Shown here piece by piece: positions 22,351-34,623 of a stretch of 64,000 bases of DNA (positions are counted from its first letter, which is position 1; each line of letters begins with the position of its first letter). A program made the translations under genes and the position numbers. The stretch is from Aotearoamyces nothofagi (Eukaryota > Ascomycota > Leotiomycetes > Leotiales > Tympanidaceae). Where the stretch lies: the NCBI GenBank assembly GCA_015345905.1, contig JADDTR010000003.1, positions 496,001 through 560,000 of the forward strand, read 5' to 3'. Below the pieces are notes generated by a model. The model had not been told where the DNA came from, did not search any database, and was given only the letters and a program-made list of their open reading frames with translations.

Positions 22351-24832
22351 CGAGGTTATGTTAAGTCACCATTCTAAAACCAAACCCACGGATGCTCACA
22401 TTATTCCATATATCAAAGTCCTCTATATTTCAAGCGTAGGCCTGATTTAAAGAGGCGCAGGTTAGATCGGCCGCTCTGAGCAGACTGTATACCAGTGAAA
22501 GCAGAGACGCGTAAAGTCGTGGCATAACTGTACAGATTGGTTTGCACGAGTTTTAGAAAGATGATCACGACCTTCGGGTCGATCAGCATATGTGTCGGAA
22601 GAAGGAAGGGTTTCAACCACCCCTATGGTAGATCATAGTCCACAGATGTGGAGTGTACCATATCTTCAATATTTGACTCGAGACAGGATTCTTAACCGGC
22701 ACTCCAGTAGACGGACAATGGTGTTTGTCCCCAATGCATCAGAGTTCAATTTGACTGTTTCATTGGAGAGGCAGGTCCGTCTCAGACCACCACAATCATT
22801 CTTGTATACAAGGGATCTCCGTTTCTTAGAAATCATCTATACTCAAGTATACCATACTGCAAGACAATATCAGGTGATTGGACACTTCACAGCCAGCGGG
22901 CTATGCACTTCATGCCGCCAACTCCGATCAAGCCGGTTTGTAATGGAGCAGCTACAGGAAACTCTGACAGCGCTTGTATCCAGACGCTCCCCCGATTTAT
23001 GACTTCTCGTAAACCACGGTGAAGAAGGGTTAGTTCGATAAAGCATAATTTAGTGCGCCGTACATAAAGTGTGCGGAGTGCTGCGCCCAGTTGTCGAGTT
23101 ATCCACGGTGAACCGAGTCGCCGAGCGGCCGAAGAATGCCAAGGTAACCTGTTTTCTCAGCAACCAGGTACGTACTGTACGCCAGGGACGCGCATCCGGG
23201 AACATGGTTGAGAGTTTCTGCAGCTGAATGCTGTACACACAAGAGGCATCAAAGGCGGCAAAAACGATCCCCATTCTTCAGCACGTCCGTAAACTGTAAA
23301 GTATAAACCGTAAAGCGTAAATAAGTAGGAACTTTTGGTGCTCGCGCATGCGCACCATCGTCCCTGCTCCACTGTTTGACGTTGAAAGAAAAGAACGGAG
23401 CTAGGGCTGTTCAATCGTACGGAAGCTCGTCTTTTTTGCCAAAAATAACAGTTGGATGCCGGCAAGGAGGGACGGAAAACGGACGGACAGGCCAGAGTGG
23501 ACCCGGCTCCTCTGATCCTTCCCTGGCTTGGCGTATCGATAAAAGAACGATTGCCGCATTATTTATTCGAACGGCAGCGCTCCATGCTCTCGTGTGGGCC
23601 TTTAGCCTCGAAGCTTGGGGCTTCTTGGACACACCCGTGTCTACACTCAGCGGTAGTCGGCACTTGGGTTGCCCAGGTAGGTGTAGTGGGGAGAGGGAAG
23701 GATAAATGCGGCCGTGACATGGCCTGCAGGCAAGCATGGCAGCGTGCGCAGCGTGGCAGCGTGGCAGCGCGCGGCGGAGACCAACACGCTGGCTAAGCCC
23801 CGAGATACGGGATGGCAGTGGCCCGGAGTGTACGTACTGTCGTGCCGTAACTGTCTGCTGTGTCGTCCTGGAGGGAAACGCCCTAGAGGGAAGCGTGCCA
23901 GGGAAACGTCCCTGGGTACATAAAGTTTACGAGCCAGAGGCACAAGCAGATGATGGCATTTCCCATGCCGGCGCGCCCGCCCGAGCCCTTTCGCCCTGCC
24001 CAGCGCTCGCTATGGATGCATCCGGATACGTGCAATGCAAAGTACCGTACAGTATAGTTCCAGAGAGCAGAAATGTAAGCTTGCGCACACTGTAATTCGG
24101 GCGGCGTAGGGTAGCTACCATGCCTACCTACCGACCTTAGGCACCTTAGGGACTCTAGCACCTACCGCAGTAGTACTTCTTGGGCCATAGGTACCTACCT
24201 TAGGGACGTACGCACCTTAGACAGGCCCATGGGCGCTGAAAAGATCTTGCAACCCACGTAATTCGTCATGCTGCCACCCTAACATTGCTAATCCCTTCCC
24301 CCACAGTGAAATGCGTACGAAGCCTACATAACCCGTAAACTTAGCACAAGTATATGATTGTGATAATCCGTATTTTCCGCCTCACCATCCCTCCTACGTT
24401 TCTCATCGCCGAATATCTATCGTTACAGTGCATTTTCTTGTCAGTCAATAATAATAATTCTTCACGGTAATTGCATCAGCCAGGCCTCCCAATACGGCAG
24501 TACTGTACAATCGCTTCAGCATTCCTCGTCGAAATCAAAACAGATTCCCCGAGCGTCAGCACGTTTCTATTCCAGTCAGCCCACTGGCGATCGATCGCCC
24601 AGTCATCGCAGATTCTCAGTTGATACCTTGATTCAAATTGAACCCTATTTGACCAAAGGGGGGGTTTAAGTACCGTAGCTACCTACCCTTACGCTATCGC
24701 CAACCTCCATCGTTTTTTGTTATCGATTTTCCACGATACCAACCTTCGCTTTATTCTATACCTTGTCACCGTGTCTCAGTAATTTCGATAAGCCGCCTAC
24801 TGCAATCTGAGATCCACCGTGGTGCAGCAAAT
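21939..24832. other. Intergenic, 2.9 kb, no supported gene
   Basis: This stretch lies between eL33 and the DUF2406 gene, both on the plus strand. A 136-codon frame at 22592-23002 starts with GTG (first ATG 22625) and resembles nothing known. GTACGTACTGTACG-like words sit at 23166-23181 and 24043-24056, and CCTACC/ACCTTAGG-like words cluster at 24115-24230. The last several hundred bases are presumably a long promoter and leader. Confidence 0.5.
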
Positions 24833-26578
24833 ATGACTTCACTTCAAACGGGCCATCCGCTGCCTTCAGCGCCGGGCCAGCATCAATCGTCTTACGAACA
24901 GCAATACCAACAACCATACCAGTCGCAATATCAACAGCAGCAGCAGCAGCAGCAGTATTCACCACACGGACCTGAAAGCCCAAGATCAAAAACATCATTC
25001 AGTTTCCACAGCCACAAATCCCAGAAGAGTGCTGGTAGCTCTGGAAAGGTCGACCTTCACGAGACGCATAAAGAGAAAGAGTCCACGAGACTTACTTCAA
25101 AGGCGGATCCGCGACTCGCGATGGAGGAAGCTGAGCCGTGTTAGTATAACCCATTGAAGGGCATCTTGCGATATCATCGATGTTTCAATCACTGACCTTT
25201 CTCCAACCAGCTGCCGTTGCCTCTGGTACTGCATCGCAATTAGCTCCCCTTCGAGCGATTCAACACTTAGATTCGAATGGCCAGCCCATCGGTTCGTGAT
25301 ACCCCACTGGCACCTACGAGAAACTATTCAAAGCTGACTCCACGACTCCATATAGCTGATCCCGACCGTTCGAATCCTACGCGCAGCAGATGGGAGCGAC
25401 CCCTTGACACTATCAGGGCATTCGAGGCAGCGATTGATGGGAATTATTCACGTAAGTCATACATGCGCAGCGGTAAGGCTCCCTCATACAAATTATTTTA
25501 TATGAGGCCACAATATCCTGTGCTGACGACATTTGACAGACTCTTCGGATTCAGTATCTACTGTGGGCAACCGCCGAGGCAGCTATTATGGAGGTACGTC
25601 GCGATGCTTGTTTCTTATCCTCAATACACAACCTCATATCTAGCAAAACCATAAATATGATGCGATCAGAACCCTTTCTCGACACTTTCTTTTTTCCTTT
25701 TCCGATGTCTCTTCATCAATTGCGTGGATGTAAATCGTCTAGGATTTTCACATCCGACGCCGCGCGTTCTGTGGGATGTTTCAAAAACAAGCTGCACAGT
25801 GAGTGCATAGCTAAAAAGCTCCGCCACCTGAGTCCACCCCGACATTATCGGAGTTCAGTGGGTAGAGCTTTAACGAGGCCTAGCCTAGCCTCGCGATCAC
25901 TTGATCGTCTTCTAGGCTGTACAGATCAGAAACACGGTGCACGTGCCAGATCATAGATATTTGGGCTGACAAGCGATAATTACAGGGAGTAACGCAGGTA
26001 CAATGACACCAAGGTATCCTCAAGACAATTATTACGGAGGACGAGGCTCCCGACCTGATAGTTATATGGAAAACAGAGGGACCCCGGGTGGTGTGCCGAA
26101 ATCTGACAGCTATTATGAAAATAATGGGCCGAGCAATGGATATTATCCCACGCGCGCCAGGTACCCTCGAACCAATACAGACTCCTCGCTCAATAACGGG
26201 TCGGGTGCATATCCTAACTATGGAAACCAAGCATCTTACGAGACGGTAACTTCAGGCAGTGGAAGCTCGGGTGAACCTTTGGGATACTCCACCGACCCGA
26301 GCAGTGAGAACAGCTCACTTGACCGCATTCCAGAGTCCTACGGACAATATGGTGGATCGCGGCCCCAGATGCAGAACTACGGCTCAAACTCTTATGGGCA
26401 CAGCGGCGAAACACCCGCCGCCAATGGAGGCTACCCAAGTCAAAACGCAGCTCCGCCTCGCGTGCCCATCAAGCTTGGCTCTTCATCTAGCAATACTGGC
26501 CCATCAACGTATGAGCCTCCTCCACAAGGAGGCGATAAGCGAAAAAGCTGGTTCGGCAAGCGATTTCACAAGTCCTAA
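24833..26578 (+). CDS. DUF2406-family protein
   Basis: Five exons, 24833-25139, 25211-25291, 25356-25451, 25540-25593 and 25986-26578, give 376 residues. The N-terminal half carries the fungal DUF2406 signature: HETHKEKESTRLTSKADPR, then PLRAIQHLDSNGQPI, then ADPDRSNPTRSRWERPLDTI and RAFEAAIDGNY. This family includes small yeast proteins such as YMR295C whose function is unsettled. A Gln-rich run (residues about 25-46, including seven CAG codons) precedes it. The C-terminal half is Gly/Ser/Tyr/Pro-rich and disordered and ends in KRKSWFGKRFHKS, a basic Trp/Phe tail. The last intron is 392 bp, far above the local norm; phase fits, but an additional small exon inside it cannot be excluded. Confidence 0.83.
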
Positions 26579-27032
26579 ACCTCTTTTTGTTTGTACCTAT
26601 AGGACGTGTTCGCGCGGTTGAGAATGGGAACGATCTCGGGTCTTAAGACACGATTGACGATGAGATTGTTTTCTGCTTTTGTGGGATAAGATAATTGAGC
26701 GGCATACTCGGCGTCTGGACTGGACTTTTTGATCACTTGAATGCCTTTGAGGCATCGCTATATTCCACCACTAATGGAATCGCTTCATTTGCTATAATTG
26801 TGCTATGGTTCTCAGAGCAGACTTAGGCTCACGGTATGGGGTTGGTTTCCGGGATGGATAATATATATATAGGATGCGGCGTCAATGTAAAGGCAAATGA
26901 ATGTTATAATGTACCTGCTTGAACTCTAATGCCTTCGACTATTTGAGCACATATGCTCCTGATAATGGTCCGGAAACCGCTAATCCACTTAGTTACTATG
27001 TAAACGCCAGCAATGCAACCCAAGAGGTTATC
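26579..27032. other. Intergenic, between convergent DUF2406 gene and vma21
   Basis: This is 454 bp of 3' flanks, with a TATATATATA-like stretch near 26860. No gene is seen. Confidence 0.5.
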
Positions 27033-27509
27033 CTAGCGTGCCTTCTTTTCCTTCTCTGCTGCCTGAATAGCCTCGCTCTGATCCTCCTTCATTGCCACTA
27101 CAACATAGGCCACAAGCACGACGTTAGCCATGATTGCCGCTGTAGCACCTGCAAATGTCGAATTCCCTTTTAATAACAAATGTCAATATTCAGGTCACAT
27201 GATGAGCTGGTTGTTGAGAGTGGCACGGAGCATTTAGACTTACCACCAAAGACTTTATTCAAGGTCAAGAAATACGTCCCTATGGGACCCACAACCATAG
27301 CCAGTGTAAAAGCCAACAACTTTACTATGACGTGTCTAAACAATACGATTAGCAAGGCATGCAGGACAGAGACGAGATGGCACAAAAAATACGTACAAAG
27401 GGACTGCAGGGGCGATGTTAGACTTTTCACCAGCAGAGGGGCTAAGATCATTGCTATCATCTTTCCCGAGCACTTTCTTTTCCGATGAGGCAATATTCCT
27501 GGCCGCCAT
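27033..27509 (-). CDS. vma21: VMA21, V-ATPase assembly factor
   Basis: Three exons on the minus strand, 27397-27509, 27244-27335 and 27033-27166, give 112 residues. Vma21 is an ER membrane chaperone for assembly of the V0 sector of the vacuolar proton pump. Two hydrophobic segments are visible, about residues 39-65 (VIVKLLAFTLAMVVGPIGTY) and 75-95 (ATAAIMANVVLVAYVVVAM). The last four residues KKAR fit a KKXX retrieval signal, as in the family. The 37-residue N-terminal arm is polar. All splices are phase-consistent. It is divergent from FUN30. Confidence 0.93.
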
Positions 27510-28053
27510 CTTGCTTGATGTTGCTTTGGGGGAGTGGTGGGCGTAAAATGTACACCTGGAGAATTCCGATCAGGTGTGCTGACACCGTGATCGAACCGCG
27601 CGATAAGGTTCGCGTAAAGCGCGGCGCGCTACTACTGCGTACAAGTACAATCTATATCTAGCGTCAATTTGCGGCAAATCCATCAATCCGTCTCTAAGAT
27701 ATAAAAATGGCGGTCCATTCCTCTTTATCAACTACCCTTCTTTTGTTCTCACAGCAGTAGGATTGCCCTAGAAGGATATTTCTTGATATCGTTTCCACCG
27801 AACTGTCATGCAGTGCTGTTATTCGAAGAACAATCCAAAACAACCTTTAGAAGTGTGAATAGAGGGTGAAAGTGAGGAACGGGCGTGAATGGTTCGTACA
27901 TCTCTTTCTTTCACTCTATGCAAATGGCAGCGGTGAATTGTTTTGTATCTCTTAGATATTACAGTGGTACCCCGTTCTTGCTAATCATTGACAAAAGGTC
28001 TCGCATGAACCTACAACTATCGACACTCTTAGCGCCGATTCACTACTCTTAAG
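27510..28053. promoter_or_regulatory. Divergent promoter region of vma21 and fun30
   Basis: 544 bp lie between start codons. Nothing else was recognised; no specific site is claimed. Confidence 0.4.
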
Positions 28054-31000
28054 ATGGCACATCTTGGAATGAAATCCACGAATCTTGCGATCGTGCCAGA
28101 ATCCCCTGCGGTTAAGCGGCAGAAGACATCTGGAGGCTACCAATCGACCGGCAACTCAACTGGTTATAACTCTGCAGCAGATAGTGGAGATGACCTCTTC
28201 GAAGGCATAACCACTCCTGCGACGAAGCACTCCACCCAGCCTACGCAGATTATTGATCGGCCCAATCTCCCTTCCAGCCCGAGCTCAGTAAAATCTGGAG
28301 ATGTTCAAATACCTGCCTCTTCCCCTTTCCGGCTACAGCCAGCAAGCCCCAAACCTCCCCAGAGAGTGTCTAATGGGGGGCGGCTTGCAAATGCAATGGC
28401 ACCGGCTGGGACTGCATTTAGGGCTCCAAATGGCATCGAAACATTGTCAGTGAATAAGCCAGTTTATATTGATATCAGCGATGATGACGGACCCCAATAT
28501 CAAGGAGGAAGCTCTGATGATGATGGCTTGTCACCAGCTAATATTAAGCCTTCCACGATCAAACCGAGGAGCAATAAAAGCTCGTTTGGGGGGAGTGGAG
28601 CAAACCTTGGATCATCGAATGGAAAAGACTTGAGTGGCAAGGCCCTTTTTAATAATATTTTGGCGAGCTCTTCATATAAACCGGTAGAGAAGACACATGG
28701 TCTTACAGGGAGTGCCAATGACCCACGAAACAGAGGCCCTGCGACTACTGCATCTCATATTTCTAAACATCTGACGCAAACTCGGCCAGAGAGAGCTATT
28801 CCCATTCAGATGGATATGTTACTTGATGACATACCAGATATGGACATGCGACGGAAGATTCAAAGGATTCGGCAACTTGATCCACTGCGAATTACAGTCA
28901 TGATGGCAAGAAATTCGCTTCTACAGACGAAAGGCAACGTCAAGGAAGCCACGGAAATGCTGTTTGAAGCCTCGACCATTGATCTGATCTCAGATGACGA
29001 AACTGAGCAGGTCCAGCCAGAGCCCCAAATGAAGCGTCAGCTGAATGCTCCCATTAAATCTATTCAAGAACGATATTCGTCTACCCAGCACCAGAAGAAA
29101 CCGGTACCGTTTGTGCCAGCCGTGGCTACCACTCCCCCGAAGCCAAAGAGGAAGCTGATGCAAGGACGACGGCACCCTTCATCACCCGCAGCCCCACCCG
29201 AATCTCCAAAGCCGGCCATACCAGTAACTGTTCATTCCGATCATGACTCGTACGACTCAGGCATTGCCTCGCAGGCCGAGACAGAGGAGGATCCTGAACT
29301 AGATGGACGGGTTTTAAGATTCTTAAACAAGTGTGAAATAAGCGAGCTTATAGATCTCACAAATATCAAGGAAGAAGTTGCGGCCATGATGCTATCAAAA
29401 CGGCCATTTAAGAGTCTTGATACTGCCCGACGAGTATCGGACGCTAAGGTGACGAAGACTGGCAAAAAGAGCACAAAAGCACCTATTGGAGAGAAGATTG
29501 TTCAGACCGCTGTAAATATGATGTCCGGATATGAGGCCGTTGACGCTTTAGTGGCTAAGTGCGAACAGCTTGGCAAGCCACTCACTGAGGAGATGACCAC
29601 GTGGGGATTTGACATGTTCGGGGCTGCGAAAGGTGGCGAGCTGGAGATGGTATCTTTGGACGATGAAAATGACTCGGGCCTTGGCACACCAAGCAGTAAA
29701 AGCACTTCAATTAACGGAGACGCTGGCGATGATGATGTCAAAATTGTTTCTCGAAAAAACCGCCAATTGAACTTTCTCAAGAAGCCTTCAATCATGAGCG
29801 ACGATATCACATTAAAGGACTACCAACTTGTGGGCTTGAATTGGTTAGCATTGCTGTATAAACACAAGCTGAGCTGCATTCTGGCTGATGATATGGGTTT
29901 GGGTAAGACTTGTCAAGTGATCGCCTTCCTGTCCCATCTGGTGATGATTGGCGAGACTGGACCTCATCTTGTGATCGTCCCCCCATCGACACTTGAGAAT
30001 TGGTTGAGAGAATTTGCACACTTTTCCCCTGGGCTTGTGGTCGAGCCATATTACGGTACGGTTTTATTCTTCATGACTTTCAGCGAGAATATCGAAGAAA
30101 CCATTAGATACACATCTTAACATTGTTACTAACTTTTTTCAAAGGTAGCCAAGCAGAACGAGCAGAGGCTGCCGATCGCATCCTTTACCAACGGGTTGAT
30201 GTCAATGTAGTCGTGTCCACTTACGAATTTGCGGCAAAGAAAGAGGACAACAAGTTCATGAGGCGTCTGAAGCCCAACGTAAGTAAACTGCAAAAGGGTT
30301 ATAATGTTATCTTCTAACCTAATTTAGGCTTGTGTCTACGACGAGGGTCATGTGCTAAAAAATCCTAAGTCTCTGAAATATCAGGGCTTAATCAGAATCC
30401 CAGCTCAATTCCGTCTGCTACTCACTGGGACACCGCTTCAGAACAACTTAATGGAGCTTGCGGCTCTCTTGGGCTTCATCCTCCCTGAGATTTTCAGAGA
30501 ACGCCAGGATGAGCTGGACTTTATTTTCAAGCACAAAGCATCAACGCGAGATGCTGACCATGCTGCTCTCCTATCAAGCCAGCGTACGGCCCGCGCAAAG
30601 TCTATGCTCACACCGTTCGTGCTTCGGCGCAAGAAGAATCAGGTGTTGAAACATATGCCGTCAAAGATATGCCGGGTCGAGTACTGCGATTCACATCCCT
30701 TACAAGCTCAGATCTACGATGGCCTTCGTGCTAAGGCTTACGAGAGAGTACAGCAACGTTTGGATGGGATCAAAACACCAAATGACGGCGAGAATAATCC
30801 CTTGATGCAATTGAGGAAAGCAGCCATTCATCCTATGCTGTTCAGACGCCATTTTACGGACGACAAGTTGGAAAAAATGCTGAATCTTCTAAAGAAGTAT
30901 GAACCTGGCGAGTTTGCGACTCCTCCGGACAAGATTCTCATGGAAATGAAAGCTTTCTCTGACTTCTACCTGCATATCTGGTGCAAGTTGTACCCATGTA

Positions 31001-31608
31001 TTAGAAAGTTCGATGTACCGGACCTTAGCTGGATGAACAGCGGTAAAGTCCAAGCTCTAGTCCGGCTACTTGATGAATACAAGGCCAAAGGTGATCGAGT
31101 TCTCATATTCTCTCAATTTGTTCTCGTCCTAGACATCCTCGAAGCTGTGCTGGAGACAGCACGTATCCAATTTACTCGTTTCGATGGCGCTACAAGAGTC
31201 AATGAGCGCCAGACAATTATTGACAACTTCCGCGACGATCCGACAATCACGGCTTTCCTACTCAGCACAGGCGCCGGTGGAACTGGTGTGAATCTAATGT
31301 TTGCCAACAAGGTCATTATATTTGACAGCTCATTCAACCCGCAGGACGATGTCCAGGCCGAGAACAGAGCACATCGTGTAGGGCAAACAAGGGATGTAGA
31401 AGTTGTGAGGCTGGTCACTAAGGGCACTATTGAGGAGCAAATTTATGCCCTCGGTCAGAGCAAACTCGCCTTGGATAGTAAAGTTGCAGGCGATGAGAAC
31501 GAGGCACTAAAGGGCGAGCAGCTAGTTGCGAAACTATTACTTGAAGCAGATAACAAAAAGGCTGTCGAGGCTGTAGATGAAGGCTCCGAGGGTAAGATTA
31601 TTGCTTGA
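28054..31608 (+). CDS. fun30: FUN30/SMARCAD1-type SNF2 chromatin remodeller
   Basis: Three exons, 28054-30055, 30145-30278 and 30328-31608, give 1138 residues. Fun30-class ATPases slide or exchange nucleosomes and act in heterochromatin and in DNA-end resection. The N-terminal 240 residues are disordered and Ser-rich. A CUE-like ubiquitin-binding segment lies near 255-310 (DIPDMDMRRKIQRIRQLDP onward), with a second possible helical bundle near 430-450. The ATPase starts at YQLVGLNWLALLYKH; Walker A is DDMGLGKT near 612-619 and motif II is DEGH at 717-720, the usual Fun30 variant of DEAH. The helicase C lobe has FSQFVLVLDILE, FDGATRVNERQ, LSTGAGGTGVNL and NRAHRVGQTRDVEV. Family assignment is firm. 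Confidence 0.95.
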
Positions 31609-32571
31609 AGAGCGAAGCATAACGGGGATGGCTTGGATGGCGAAATGTCGGTCTAATGGCCAGGTATGTGTTAGGTTATAGGCGTCTTAGGATCTTAGAG
31701 GCACAGTAGAATAGAATACAAGAAATGAAATTATAACGTCGATATTACAGCGTGGTTTTCGAGTGGAGAGACTTAAGTATCGGCGGCCATCTCCTTCGAC
31801 TTCGTGATCTCAAATTTAGATGAGGGAGCATGCTGCGTGCTCATAAATTCATAATAGGGATCTCATTAGCACGTTAAATTGGTAGTATTTTTTGTATGTA
31901 TATGCAGAATCAGACCAGTAGTACACACTGCCAATTGATGACATGCTAACAGACCAACGTGATATTGACACGTCACATCACATACCGGCAACCGTTCCAG
32001 ATATCCTACATCACTCCATCAACCGAGGAAAGAGAGCACGAGTCACGAGTCACGGCTTCGGATCCAGACAAAAGGTCAAAGGAGCGAGTGCGTGCTGTGA
32101 TAATAATATTTGTTTTGTGTTCTAAACTTCCTCAGCGTAGCCCGGGTCGATCATCCATCATAAAAAAAATAGCGCAGTGCAGTGCAGTACTGGCAGCAGT
32201 AGCCATAGAACCAAAGGGGAAAAGGCATCTAAAAAAAACAAAGGAAAAATCTAAAGATCCAAAAAAAAAAATGCAAGAGATGTTCCCCCCCAGACGGCTC
32301 GCAGCAGCAGCAGCAGCAGCAGCAGCCGGTCGTGCTCGTCCTCGGTTCCCAATGTTTTCGTGTAAGTCGTCATCAAAAAGTTCCCCCAAACCCCTCCCTT
32401 TTTTCCATTATTAAGCCCGATATCGTAATCATGTCGTATAACTTCTCTTTTTCTCGTGAGCCCCCGCCCGTCCTCTCTCTTCTGTTCCTGTCTCGCGCGG
32501 TATATGCTGAGGATGGGGTTGAGAGAGAGAGAGAGAGGGAGAGGGAGGCAGCCTGCCTGCGTGCGAGACGA
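31609..32571. other. Intergenic, between convergent fun30 and a secreted-protein gene
   Basis: This is about 1 kb with A runs at 32163-32170, 32231-32239 and 32261-32270, a GCA repeat of about eight units at 32302-32326, and a GA run near 32521-32550. Frames here are simple-sequence artefacts. Confidence 0.6.
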
Positions 32572-33868
32572 CTAGTCGGTCAGGGTGCAGCCGAGGTCGT
32601 ACCAGGTCTTGGCGACGCTGTTGTCGATCTCGTCGATGCTCTGGGAGACGCTGCCGCCGTAGAGGTCGCAGCGGGCGGCGCCGGCGTTGTTGTAGTAGAA
32701 GTCGATGGACTCGCAGCCCATGTTGTAGCCCCAGGTGGCGCCGCAGAGTCCCAGGCACGTGGTGAGCGTGATGGCGACGTCGGACGAGGACTCGACGAGC
32801 TGGCCGAGGAAGTAGTCGCCGACGGGGTTGCCGTGGACGCCGCAGAGGAGGGCGTTGGAGACGGGGGTTCCGGTGGGGACGGCGGTGCCTGAGAGCACCG
32901 TCGTGGCGACGAGGGAGGAGGAGGGGTAGAGGTTGTACGCGGAGCTGGACGATATCATCTCACTCGCGGGGATCCATGATGGAGAGAGCGTGGTTGATGC
33001 TGACGCGGAAGTGATGGTGCTGTTGCTGGAGCTGATGGTCGAGGTCGCCCAAGCCTTCGTCTTTGTGACGTTGGCCGTGACTGTAATGACACCAGTGGTG
33101 TAGCCGGTGCTGAGTGGGACTGTGACTGTAGAAGTGGTGTTTACGGGAAGTGCAGCACTGGTGGAGTTGATGTAGATGGCAGAGGCGGATGCTGATGATG
33201 ATGGGACGCCAGTCGAGTAGCCGGTGCCGCTGGACCAGGTGGAGACGGAGCTGTTCTTTGTTGAGGATGGGAAGCCACTGGAAGCACCGGTGCCGGAAGC
33301 ATAGCCTGAGGTGCTGTTGGCGCTGAATGGGGAGATGTATGTTGTGCTGGTAGCATTGACGGTGACGTATGCGGTGCTCACGGCTGGAGTTGTGCAAAGC
33401 GAGGATGTGGATGAGAAGCCGTAGCTTGATACCCCTGTTCCAGTAGGAGAGTATGGAGACCAGGTTGACGAGTTGTATCCTCCTGCTGACTTGGAGAAGC
33501 TTAAGCTTGCAGTCGCCGATGGGTCATAGCCAGTGCCGGTGGCGACTATGATCTTCTTGGTTGTGGTCACATTTGCTCCCTGTGCGGACGAATCTCCGGT
33601 TGCTGACGCCTGCATGGTGACAGTGGATGTTATTGCTGAGGAATTAGACGATGATTTCTGTCCATGTCCATGGTGGCCGTGCTTCTTCACATCGCCCTGA
33701 TCCCACCACCAACGCTTTTGAAGCTATAAGAATTTATCAGTACAATACCACAACAGTTGGGATTGGAAGGTAATATACCGCTTCTCTAGGGCTCTGGTTG
33801 TTCTGAGGAGCAGCAAAAACTGAAGTAGACAAGAGCGCAGCTGCGCCAAGGACTGTGATGAGTTGCAT
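32572..33868 (-). CDS. Secreted Ser/Thr-rich protein with a six-cysteine C-terminal domain
   Basis: Two exons, 33779-33868 and 32572-33723, give 413 residues. The first exon encodes a clear signal peptide (MQLITVLGAAALLSTSVFA, then APQNN). After the splice comes LQKRWWWDQGD, with a KR pair that could be a processing site, then a His-rich patch (HGHHGHG). About 250 residues of Ser/Thr/Ala/Gly/Tyr-rich sequence follow, with many N-X-S/T sites and an expected heavy O-glycan load. The last 95 residues form a compact domain with six cysteines (LCGVHG, TTCLGLCG, MGCES, ARCDLYGG, LGCTLTD), a layout reminiscent of PAN/apple-like folds. It ends without a hydrophobic GPI signal. It is probably a wall-associated or secreted protein; the precise family is not recognised. 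Confidence 0.85.
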
Positions 33869-34623
33869 CGTGAGAATTGTTGTGAAAGAGTGACAATTGC
33901 TGAAAAGGAGCGTGGATGCAAAAGAAGGAGTGACTTGATTGTACTGAAGCTGAGTAATTGCAAGCCATATGCGAAAGACTCCTCCATCTTATAATGCTCA
34001 ATTCTGTAACCCATTTCTCGATTAATATTGCAAAGGGGTATTGAGGGAGGGTTGTGGATAGCTTCGACGAGGTCGCACCGCAAGGGAGGCGAAGCCAGGT
34101 AAGGTGGCAAGCAAGGCGACCGCAAGGAAACAAGCAATTAACGATTTTGACAGCGGCCAACAGCAATTAATACACTGCCCTGCCGGAACTTCTCACAAGA
34201 GACATAATAGTTTGATTGCGATGAAAATTTAGTCGCTTTCATACCTGTAATCAAGGTAATCAATTTGTATAGACAGCTCCTTGAGCACGCCGTCCGATTT
34301 TATCGCAGCTCAGTAATCAACTATGAAATACAGAGGGGTATCGTACGTACATCTCACTACACAGGGAGCGAAGACACCAATTCGTAATTGCATTTGCATT
34401 GTGTAGAAGAGACTCTTAGTATACCACCAGAGCATCTCTAAACTCCCTCTGCCAGTGAAACCGTGAGAGACTGTTTTAATGCTCGCCGAGTGGCTGCGGA
34501 AATGCATGCTTAGGATGTATCATTGACAGCCACATGCATTCTTAATAAAAGTTTGCCGTCTCTAACATCTCAACTGGAACATAACCCTAGGTGATTCATA
34601 CCACGTGAAGGTCTCAATGGCCA
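33869..34623. other. Intergenic upstream of the secreted-protein gene
   Basis: This is 0.75 kb between two minus-strand genes. It presumably holds the secreted protein's promoter. No gene or repeat was recognised. Confidence 0.5.

Noticed and set aside
22592-23002. 136-codon plus-strand frame
   Set aside because: GTG start, no recognised family, isolated in a long intergenic stretch.
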